In this document: piece after piece, positions 9,285 through 16,201 of the stretch
Layout: each line of letters starts with the position of its first letter
How positions within the stretch are numbered: the first letter of the stretch is position 1
Assembly: GCA_041390125.1 (NCBI GenBank)
Contig: JAWKQN010000009.1
Location: 186,001 to 250,000, forward strand
Length of the DNA: 64,000 bases
Direction: 5' to 3'
Origin: Gemmatimonadota bacterium
GTDB taxonomy: Bacteria; Gemmatimonadota; Gemmatimonadetes; Longimicrobiales; Gaopeijiaceae
Made by a program: the position numbers and the translations under genes
Notes under the pieces: generated by a model
What the model was told of the DNA's origin: nothing
The model's database searches: none
What the model saw: only the letters and a program-made list of their open reading frames with translations

Positions 9285-10344
9285 GGGGGCCTCCCGCCGC
9301 AACGCCCACGGCACCGAGCACCACGTCGGCCAGCTCGGCCGCCGCCACCCGGGCGTTGATGGCCCGGACCCCGAAGCGGGACTCGATCACCTCGGTGCCG
9401 GCGGCATTGTCCGTGGCCGGGCCGGTCACGACCGTCGCGCGGATACCGTAGGTCTCTTCGAGGACCCGCAGGCCGCCGTAGGCGCCGACCGGATCGGTGG
9501 CGGCCAGCACCACGGCGCTGAAACAGCCGCGGAGCCCCTCGTCCGCGAGGATCGCGTCGACCCCGTAGTCGCCGAACAGGCCGTCGCCCAGCTCCAGCAC
9601 CAGGACGTCGGGACGCTCGTCGGCCAGGGTGGTCAGGATGGCCCGCGCCAACTGCGGGGCATTGGCCCGGCTGGTGGTGACGACCCCGAAGTCCGTGAAG
9701 ACGGCCGTGCGCTGGGCGCCGGAGTCCTCCATGTGGAGCACGTCACGCCGGAGGCTGACGCCCGTGGTCTTGCCGCCGTGGACCCGGAGGCTCCGGTGGG
9801 CCAGGGCCTGGATGAGGCTGGAGCAGGCGGCCGTCTTGCCGGCGTTCATCGAAGTGCCCACGACGGCGACCACCGGAATGCCCTGGACGTCCAGGCGCGC
9901 GGGCATGGGCAGGGCGTTGCCGCGGATGTTGGCCGGCAGGCCGATGCGCTCGCCCAGATAGGGGAAGGTCAGCACCTGGCCCAGCACCTCGCACTCGAAC
10001 GGGGGTCCCACCTCGGGACTCCAGGACGTGCAGGTGCCGATGACGCCGCCCAGGTTGAGGATGTGGACGCCGGCCCCGGTGGACAGGCGCTCCGGGATGT
10101 GCCCCGCGTAGCCACCGAGCGCTCGGCGATGTCCCAGGGCGCCCACCACCACGTCTCCGGGCTTGAGGAGCGAGAAGCGACCGCTCGGCAGCTCGAGTTG
10201 GTTGTAGGTGCTCTTGCGGCTGAGCACCCGCACCGCCACCACGTCCCCCTCGGTGCAGGGGTAGGTGTCGCCCACCCACACCGAGCGCGCCACCTGCGCG
10301 TTCCGGGTGACGGACGCGATCTTGTCGACCACCAACTGCCTCAC
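9277..10344 (-). CDS. P-loop protein of unknown function in the arginine operon
   Basis: A 355-residue protein that I cannot assign. Residues 1 to about 150 look like a beta-rich domain (GDVVAVRVL, LLKPGDVVVGALGHRRALGG, GVHILNLGGVIG). From about 155 there is a SIMIBI-like P-loop domain: Walker A GTSMNAGKT (163-171), VHGGKTTGVSLRRD, FTDFGVV, and a Walker-B-like LELGDGLFG (250-258) in the place where dethiobiotin synthases have EGAGG. The GTG at 10344 overlaps the argR stop (GTGA) and its own end overlaps argC, so all three should be cotranslated. It may supply or control a step missing here, such as N-acylglutamate formation, but that is inference. DUF1611/DgcN-like proteins are the nearest resemblance I can think of; the match is weak. 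Confidence 0.7.
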   Translation of the reverse strand: MRQLVVDKIASVTRNAQVARSVWVGDTYPCTEGDVVAVRVLSRKSTYNQLELPSGRFSLLKPGDVVVGALGHRRALGGYAGHIPERLSTGAGVHILNLGGVIGTCTSWSPEVGPPFECEVLGQVLTFPYLGERIGLPANIRGNALPMPARLDVQGIPVVAVVGTSMNAGKTAACSSLIQALAHRSLRVHGGKTTGVSLRRDVLHMEDSGAQRTAVFTDFGVVTTSRANAPQLARAILTTLADERPDVLVLELGDGLFGDYGVDAILADEGLRGCFSAVVLAATDPVGAYGGLRVLEETYGIRATVVTGPATDNAAGTEVIESRFGVRAINARVAAAELADVVLGAVGVAAGGPRV

Positions 10345-10826
10345 GCCTGGTTGCCTCCCGCCCCTCTCTGGCTGCTCAAACGGTTGTCCCGCCCATGTTT
10401 GGTGGCCCAGACCTCGAGTCGATTCCGAACCATCGGCAATCCGCTGGGCTCCGCGACCGCCACGAAGATCGTGTCGTCGCCTGCGATGGTCCCCACCACC
10501 TCCGGCCACTCGGCCTCGTCGATCGCCACCCCCACCGGCTGGGCGGCGCCCACCCGCGTGTGGACCACGAGGAGGTGATCGCCGGCGGGCATCGCCGACT
10601 CGATGAGTCCCAGGATGGACGGCGGGATCTGCCGGGGATCGTCGGGCAACCGGTAGGCCCCGCGCACCTTGGTCACCCCCAGGGCACGCAGGTCGCGCGA
10701 GACCGACGCCTGGGTCGTCTCGAAGCCCTGCTCCCGGAGGCGGCCCACGAGCTCGGACTGACGGCGGATGCGCTCGCGCGTCAGCAGGGCCCGGATGGCC
10801 TGGTGGCGGATCTCCCGGTCGTCCAT
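10341..10826 (-). CDS. argR: Arginine repressor ArgR
   Basis: A 161-residue ArgR/AhrC-type regulator. Residues 1-75 form the winged-helix domain (IRALLTRERIRRQSELV, TQASVSRDLRALGVTKV), and 80-150 the oligomerisation and arginine-binding domain with the signature GTIAGDDTIFVAV, whose Asp pair contacts arginine in known ArgR hexamers. The C-terminal 20 residues are an extra polar tail. I use the ATG at 10826; an ATG at 10886 in the same frame lies in the loop of a leader hairpin and would add 20 Ala/Arg-rich residues. As first gene of the arg operon behind an ARG-box-like palindrome, it should regulate itself and the pathway. Confidence 0.92.
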   Translation of the reverse strand: MDDREIRHQAIRALLTRERIRRQSELVGRLREQGFETTQASVSRDLRALGVTKVRGAYRLPDDPRQIPPSILGLIESAMPAGDHLLVVHTRVGAAQPVGVAIDEAEWPEVVGTIAGDDTIFVAVAEPSGLPMVRNRLEVWATKHGRDNRLSSQRGAGGNQA

Positions 10827-10844
10827 GTCGGGCCCCCGTGCCCG

Positions 10845-10900
10845 GCCCGCCTTCGCGGGCACCAACGACGAGCGGCCCGCCAGCATCTCCGGCGGGCCGC
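10845..10900 (-). other. Two GC-rich hairpins in the argR leader
   Basis: The leader holds a perfect 10-bp stem with a 9-nt loop (arms 10872-10881 and 10891-10900) and a second 6-bp stem with a 4-nt loop (10845-10860), 18 bases before the ATG. In the RNA sense the first loop carries GGAGATG, an alternative in-frame start. No U-tract follows either stem, so simple intrinsic termination is unlikely. They may affect mRNA stability or translation of argR. Confidence 0.4.
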
Positions 10901-10903
10901 TTC

Positions 10904-10921
10904 ATGCGTACCTATACGCAT
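10904..10921. promoter_or_regulatory. ARG-box-like operator of the arg operon
   Basis: A perfect inverted repeat, ATGCGTA-N4-TACGCAT, total length 18 bp, the size of one ARG box. It covers the expected transcription start of the argR promoter. A second, overlapping inverted repeat GCATA-T-TATGC follows at 10918-10928 and reaches the -10 element. ArgR bound here would block the promoter. Sequence and position support the call; binding is inferred. Confidence 0.65.
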
Positions 10922-10950
10922 ATTATGCAGGCTTCCCCGAAGGTCTGCAA
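10922..10950 (-). promoter_or_regulatory. Promoter of the argR-argB operon
   Basis: Read on the minus strand: -35 TTGCAG (10950-10945), a 17-base spacer, and -10 CATAAT (10927-10922, five of six bases of TATAAT). Transcription would start near 10914, inside the palindrome at 10904-10921, giving a leader of about 88 bases before the argR ATG. It is the only AT-rich stretch in the gap between argR and the next gene. Confidence 0.6.
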
Positions 10951-10960
10951 GGGGCCGGGT

Positions 10961-13285
10961 TCACGGATCGTGTTCGAGCGCTCGCTCCAGCGCCTCGACG
11001 AGGCGGGCGGCGTCGGCGTGGGAGAAGACGAGGGGCGGCTTGATCTTCAGGACGTTGTGGTCGGGCCCGTCGGTGGAGAGCAGGATCCCGTCCCGTTCCA
11101 CCAGCGTCTCGACCACCCGGGCGGCCCGCTCGGGATCGGGGGAGCGCCCGTCGCGGGTGAGCTCGAGCCCCAGGAAGAGCCCCCTGCCCCGCGCCTGCCC
11201 GCCTACCCGCTCCGCCAGCGGGCGCAGACGCCCCAGCAGCGCGTCCCCCACCTGCGCCGCGTGCGCCCGCAGTCCCTCGTCCTCGAGCACATCCAGCACC
11301 GCCAGGCCCACGGCGCAGGAGACCGGGTTGCCCCCGAACGTGTTGAAGTACTCCATCCCGTTGCTGAAGGCCTCTGCCACGGCGCGGGTGGTGACCACCG
11401 CCCCCAGGGGATGCCCGTTCCCGATGGGCTTGCCCAGGGTCACGATGTCCGGAACGGCCCCCTCCGCCTCGAATCCCCACCAGTGGCTGCCCACCCGGCC
11501 GAAGCCCACCTGGACCTCGTCGGCCACGGCGACCCCACCGGCCGCCCGGGCCGCGTCGAACGCCCGGGCGAGCCATCCCGCCGGGGGGACCACCTGGCCG
11601 CCGCAGCTCGGCATGGCCTCCGCGAAGAACGCGGCCAGCCCGCCCGGCGCGGTTCGGGCCCGATCGAGCGCCGCCGCCGTCTCCTCCAGGTAGCGGTCCG
11701 CCGCCGTGTTCGGGTCGCGGAAGCGACCGCGGAACGGGTCGGGAAGCGGCGCCTCCTGCACCCAGGCCGGACGAGCGAAGCCCCCTGGCCCCTTGTACTT
11801 GTACGGGCTCATCTCCACCAGTGCGGACGTGTTCCCGTGGTAGGCGCCGTCGAGCACGACCACGTTCCGTCCACCGGTGGCGGCCCGCGCCATCCGCAGG
11901 GCCAGCTCGTTGGCCTCGCTGCCCGAACACACGAGCCAACACACCTCGAAGGGGGGCCCGAACCGCTCCAGCAGGCGCTCCCCGTACCGGGGCAGGAGCT
12001 CGTGCAGATAGCGGGTGTTGGTGTTGAGCAGGGCCGCCTGTTCGGCCAGCGCGGCCACCACCCGCGGGTGCTCGTGCCCCACGTGGGCCACGTTGTTGAC
12101 GCAGTCGAGGTAGGCCCGGCCGCTGTGGTCGTACAGCCGGGCGCCCCTGCCCCGCACGATGTGCAGCGGCGCCGTGTAGGCGAGGCTGAGCGCCGGTCCG
12201 GCCGTGCGGGCCCGGGCCTCCCGGATCGCGCCCGAGGGGGGCGGCGTGACCCGGCCGCGCGGACGATCGCGCGGCTCGAGGCGGGCCAGGGCCCGCCCGT
12301 CGTCGACCAGGGCGAGGGCCGCCAGGGTACGCCGCACGCCGCCCTGGCTGACGTCCAGGTAGGCATCCCCCCCACCGCGCTCGGCGGTCGTGCGCGCCGC
12401 CTGTGCCACGCTCACGCACAACCGTAGACGAACGAGCGGAAGCATGCATTCCAGCTCGACATCGGAGAGGGGCACCAGGCTCCGGTACCCCTCCAGGACG
12501 GAGGCAAGGACCCCCACCGGATCGGGGGCGTCCAGGAGGGCGTAGGTGGCCGCGATGATCGGCTCGGCCACGCGCACGGTGTGGACCAGGTCCCCGAAGT
12601 CGAGCAGGCCGACGATGCGGGTCGCTCCGGGGCCGGCCACCAACACGTTGTGGTCGTTCAGGTCGTTGTGCACCACCCCGGTCGGGAGGGACGGCAGCAG
12701 GGGCCCTGCGCTGCGGGCGACCCGGTCCGTCTCCTCCTCGACGAGCCGGCGCAGGGCGGGATCGCCGATGTGGGGGAGCCCACGTTCCACGACCGCAGCG
12801 CCGCGCAGCAGGTCCCAGTCGATCGTGCGGTGCGCGCCCGGATGCGCAAAGCGCTCCAGGGCCTGCCGGAGCTCAGCGGCCAGCACCCCGAGCGCGCGGT
12901 GCCGCTCCGGCCCCGGCGCGGCCGCGTCCGCCAGCGGTACCCCGTCGACCCAATCCACCAGGCGGACGTGGAGGACCCGCCCGTCCTGGCAGGCGACGCG
13001 CCGCGGTGCGTCCTCCACGGGCATGGGGAGGGCCAGCGCCGGGACGGCCGCCGCGACCCGTCGTACCGCCGCGTCCTGGGCGGCGAGCGCCTCCGGATCG
13101 GTATCCACGTGGGCCACCTTGAGGACCCGGGGGCCGATCCGGAAGTTCTGGTCGGCGTAGCTCGGGAGCTCCTCCGCGGGCCCCTCCTGCCCGAACAGCT
13201 GGCGCGCGAGCCGGGAGGCGTCCGCGACCGACAGGGACGGGCGCCCGTCGGCGCGGGGCGCGGGGAGCTCCAGGGCCTGCGTCAT
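10961..13285 (-). CDS. Fusion of an APH-type kinase and a class III aminotransferase-fold phospho-lyase
   Basis: A 774-residue fusion. Residues about 30-320 are an aminoglycoside-phosphotransferase-like kinase with the catalytic loop HNDLNDHN (206-213) and metal-binding DFGD (229-232). Residues about 365-774 are a class III PLP enzyme with CSGSEANELAL and the PLP lysine Lys619 in TLGKPIGNGHP. The two halves match the human pair hydroxylysine kinase (AGPHD1) and phosphohydroxylysine or ethanolamine-phosphate phospho-lyase (AGXT2L types). The likely chemistry is phosphorylation of an amino alcohol, then beta-elimination of phosphate and ammonia; the substrate is unknown. The ATG at 13285 gives the kinase a complete N-lobe. 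It lies upstream of the arg promoter and is probably a separate unit. Confidence 0.85.
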   Translation of the reverse strand: MTQALELPAPRADGRPSLSVADASRLARQLFGQEGPAEELPSYADQNFRIGPRVLKVAHVDTDPEALAAQDAAVRRVAAAVPALALPMPVEDAPRRVACQDGRVLHVRLVDWVDGVPLADAAAPGPERHRALGVLAAELRQALERFAHPGAHRTIDWDLLRGAAVVERGLPHIGDPALRRLVEEETDRVARSAGPLLPSLPTGVVHNDLNDHNVLVAGPGATRIVGLLDFGDLVHTVRVAEPIIAATYALLDAPDPVGVLASVLEGYRSLVPLSDVELECMLPLVRLRLCVSVAQAARTTAERGGGDAYLDVSQGGVRRTLAALALVDDGRALARLEPRDRPRGRVTPPPSGAIREARARTAGPALSLAYTAPLHIVRGRGARLYDHSGRAYLDCVNNVAHVGHEHPRVVAALAEQAALLNTNTRYLHELLPRYGERLLERFGPPFEVCWLVCSGSEANELALRMARAATGGRNVVVLDGAYHGNTSALVEMSPYKYKGPGGFARPAWVQEAPLPDPFRGRFRDPNTAADRYLEETAAALDRARTAPGGLAAFFAEAMPSCGGQVVPPAGWLARAFDAARAAGGVAVADEVQVGFGRVGSHWWGFEAEGAVPDIVTLGKPIGNGHPLGAVVTTRAVAEAFSNGMEYFNTFGGNPVSCAVGLAVLDVLEDEGLRAHAAQVGDALLGRLRPLAERVGGQARGRGLFLGLELTRDGRSPDPERAARVVETLVERDGILLSTDGPDHNVLKIKPPLVFSHADAARLVEALERALEHDP

Positions 13286-13446
13286 GCGAGGAACCTTGGC
13301 GTTCGGGTTCGGGTCTTTCTCTTGCACTGCCCACGCTCCGACCGGCCCTGCCGCTCCCGACGGGCCGGTCGACCCCGCGCCACCCGCGGGTCCTCGAGCA
13401 CCCATAATAGAGCGCGGCGAGCCCGCGCGTTCGAGAGGCTGGATCC

Positions 13447-16029
13447 ATGACTCGATTCCTGGCGGCGTTCTTCCTCGCGGCCGGCGTCCTGGCCGCCTGC
13501 GACGGCGGCACTCCCCCTCCGGTGGCGACCACGGTGGTCGTGACCCCGGGCACCGCGGCCTTCGCGTCCGTGGGGCAGACGGAACAGTTCAGCGCCGAGG
13601 TGCGGGACCAGAACGGCTCCCCGATGACCGGCGTCACCGTCTCGTGGGCCTCCAGCGACATCGGGGTGGCCAACGTCACGAGTGCGGGTGTGGTGACGGC
13701 CAGCGGCAACGGCACGGCGCAGATCCGGGCCACCGCCGAGGGGATCACCGGCTCGGCGTCCATCACCGTCGACCAGGTTCCCGAATCGATCAGCAAGACC
13801 GCCGGCGACGCCCAGACCGGCGAGGCGGGCGATCCCCTGCCCATCAGCCCGACGGTCGAGGTCAAGGATGCCCTCGGGGCACCCGTGGTCGGCGCCTCCG
13901 TCACGTTCGAGGTCGTGGGCGGCGGCGGCACGGTGGCCACGCAGACGGTCCTGACCGGCGCCACGGGACGGGCGTCCACCACGTGGACGCTCGGAGGCAC
14001 GGTGGGCGCGCAGACCCTGCGCGCTCGCGTGGGCACCCTGGAGGTCGAGTTCACGGCGACGGGTCAGGTGGGGATCCTGTCGGTCAGCACGACCGCGCTG
14101 GATCGCGCGCGCCAGACCCTGCCCTACACGACCTCCCTGCAGGCCAAGGGGGGCAACGGCGGCGGCTACACGTGGTCGATCGCCAGTGGCACCCTGCCTC
14201 CGGGCCTCACGCTCACGCAGGGCGGGGCGCTGGCGGGTACGCCGACCACGGCCGGCACCTTCACCCCCACGTTCCGCGTGCAGGACGGCGGGGGCGGCAG
14301 CGCCACCCGGGCGCTCACCCTGACGGTGTGCGAGCCACCCCTGCAGCTGGCGCTGGGCGCCAATACCATCCTGGACGCTTCGGCCGTGGGCACCTGCGGG
14401 GTCTACCTGCCGTCGGCGAACGGGGCGGCGTACCGCATCACGCTGCATCGGCCCTCCACGGACGTGAACGCCACCTCCACCTCGGTCAGCCTGACCATGG
14501 AGGGGGACGGCGTGAGCGCCACCGCGGCTGCGGCCTCCCCTGCCCTGGCCGCGGCGGCCGAGCCCGCCCTGCAGGCGCCCTCGACCCTCCAGCGCGGGAT
14601 CGAGCGCTCGGTCGCGCGCGCCGAGGCCACCGAGCGCTTCCACGAGGCGCTCCGGGCGGACGAGGCCCGGTTGCTGGCCCGCCTGCCCCGGGAGGGACTC
14701 CTCGCGCCGCAGGGCCCCCGGCTGCGGGCTGCGTACGCGGCCTTCCAGGCGGCGCCCGATACGCTGGTGCTGAACGTGCCGGTGGACGCGACCTCCTGCG
14801 ACCTCTCGACCGCCAGGTCCAACACCGCCGTGAAGCTGGGTGAGAACCAGCACGTGGCCATCTACCAGACGGTCTCGCAGCGGACCACGGCGCCCATCTC
14901 CACGGCGAGCGTCAACATGATGCTCGATTTCTACGAGAACTATGGCGATCCCGTCATCCAGCAGTACTTCGGGGGCACCTCCGACGTGAACGGCGACGGC
15001 ATCCTCACCGTCCTGGCCACCCCGGACGTGGGGGCGCAGATCGCCGCGTTCGTCTGGAGCGGCGACTTCTTCGACAACTCGCCTGGAGTCTGCCCCGCGT
15101 CGAACGAGCGGGAGATGATCTATTTCAACGCCGATGTCATCAACGACATGGACGACGGCTCCAGCTATCAGGCGCTGGCCACGTTCGTGCACGAAGCCAA
15201 GCACGTCTCGTCGCTGTACAAGCGAGTGGCCACGCAGCCGTTCCACCCCTCCTTCATCGAGGAGGGCACGGCGGAGATCGCCGGTGAGATGGCCACGCGC
15301 CTGGCCTGGGCGGCCACGGGCGGGCCCGCGGTGGGGGAGAAGGTCACCCGGCAGGATTTCGTGTCGGGGAACCAGATCGACGTGACCCCCGAGAACTACG
15401 GGATCTTCCTGCGCATGGCGCGGGTCGCCTGGTATCTCTCCTCTCAGCCCAACGGCGTGAGCGCGTCCCTCACCTCGCAGCAGAACGGGATCTACGGATC
15501 GGGTTGGTTGTTCCACCGCTTCGTCGGCGATGCGTACGGCAACGCCGCGGCGTCGGCCCTGGCGGACCAGACCCTCTTCCGCACCCAGAACGACTCCGCC
15601 ACCGCGAGCGGCTTCACGGGCTTCCCCACCTTCGTCGGCGGCAAGTCGTACACGGACGTGCTGCTGGAGTACGCCGTGGCGCTCACCTATGAAGGGACGC
15701 CGCAGGCTCCGGCCCGGACCTTCACGACCTATGACTTCCCGACGGCCGCCGAGCTGTTCCGGAATCCGGATCCGGCGGGGACGTTCCCGTGGCCGGTCAC
15801 GAAGACCTGCAACGGATTGCCCTGCCCCACCAGCCTGGACTCCTCGAACACCGACACCGATGACGGGGTCGTGCACGCCGCCCAGTTCGGGGACCACGCC
15901 TATCCCGGCGCGCTGGGACCGGGGGGCGTGCGGATCCACGAGTTCGAGTCCAACGGGACGGGAACCGGGGCGCAGGTGGACGTCACCGCCCCCTCGGGCA
16001 TCAAGGTGATCGTGGCCCGCGTGCGGTAG
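13447..16029 (+). CDS. Ig-domain lipoprotein with zinc-metalloprotease motif
   Basis: An 860-residue surface or periplasmic lipoprotein (lipobox LAAC, Cys18). It has a BIG2-type Ig domain at about 25-110 (SWASSDIGVANVTSAGVVTA), a second Ig-like domain to about 210, and a putative Ig domain at about 215-295 (LPPGLTL, AGTPTTAGTF). An Ala/Arg-rich linker leads into a catalytic region. That region holds HEAKH (582-586) and, 19-20 residues on, Glu605/Glu606 in FIEEGTAE, a gluzincin-like arrangement resembling hyicolysin (M30)-type peptidases. Peptidase activity is inferred from the motif. It is divergent from the kinase/lyase gene; a CATAAT hexamer at 13403-13408 may be its -10 element. A hairpin follows the stop. 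Confidence 0.8.
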   Translation: MTRFLAAFFLAAGVLAACDGGTPPPVATTVVVTPGTAAFASVGQTEQFSAEVRDQNGSPMTGVTVSWASSDIGVANVTSAGVVTASGNGTAQIRATAEGITGSASITVDQVPESISKTAGDAQTGEAGDPLPISPTVEVKDALGAPVVGASVTFEVVGGGGTVATQTVLTGATGRASTTWTLGGTVGAQTLRARVGTLEVEFTATGQVGILSVSTTALDRARQTLPYTTSLQAKGGNGGGYTWSIASGTLPPGLTLTQGGALAGTPTTAGTFTPTFRVQDGGGGSATRALTLTVCEPPLQLALGANTILDASAVGTCGVYLPSANGAAYRITLHRPSTDVNATSTSVSLTMEGDGVSATAAAASPALAAAAEPALQAPSTLQRGIERSVARAEATERFHEALRADEARLLARLPREGLLAPQGPRLRAAYAAFQAAPDTLVLNVPVDATSCDLSTARSNTAVKLGENQHVAIYQTVSQRTTAPISTASVNMMLDFYENYGDPVIQQYFGGTSDVNGDGILTVLATPDVGAQIAAFVWSGDFFDNSPGVCPASNEREMIYFNADVINDMDDGSSYQALATFVHEAKHVSSLYKRVATQPFHPSFIEEGTAEIAGEMATRLAWAATGGPAVGEKVTRQDFVSGNQIDVTPENYGIFLRMARVAWYLSSQPNGVSASLTSQQNGIYGSGWLFHRFVGDAYGNAAASALADQTLFRTQNDSATASGFTGFPTFVGGKSYTDVLLEYAVALTYEGTPQAPARTFTTYDFPTAAELFRNPDPAGTFPWPVTKTCNGLPCPTSLDSSNTDTDDGVVHAAQFGDHAYPGALGPGGVRIHEFESNGTGTGAQVDVTAPSGIKVIVARVR

Positions 16030-16052
16030 GAAGCCCGCCCGCCCCGGACGCG

Positions 16053-16093
16053 GACGAGGCCGCGGAGACCTCCGGGTCCCCGCGGCCTTCGTC
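16053..16093 (+). terminator. Hairpin after the metalloprotease gene
   Basis: Arms GACGAGGCCGCGG and CCGCGGCCTTCGTC pair with one bulged base around a 14-base loop, starting 23 bases after the stop. There is no clear T-run. It lies between convergent genes and may serve either strand. Confidence 0.45.
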
Positions 16094-16201
16094 CATCCCG
16101 TCAGCGGCGACGCGGTCGACGACCACCTCGTCGTGCGTGGCGTGCCGTTGCCGCGCCGTCCGATCGTTCGAGGCTGGGCCCGGTCCCGCGGTCCGGCCCG
16201 G

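Noticed and set aside
9277..10344. P-loop protein called as DUF1611/DgcN-like
   Set aside because: Only the P-loop and general fold agree in my reading; the typical EGQGSL-type segment is not seen, so I left the family open.
10872..10900. Perfect 10-bp hairpin read as terminator of the gene ending at 10961
   Set aside because: The arg promoter lies between that stop and the hairpin, and no U-tract follows, so a leader element is more likely.
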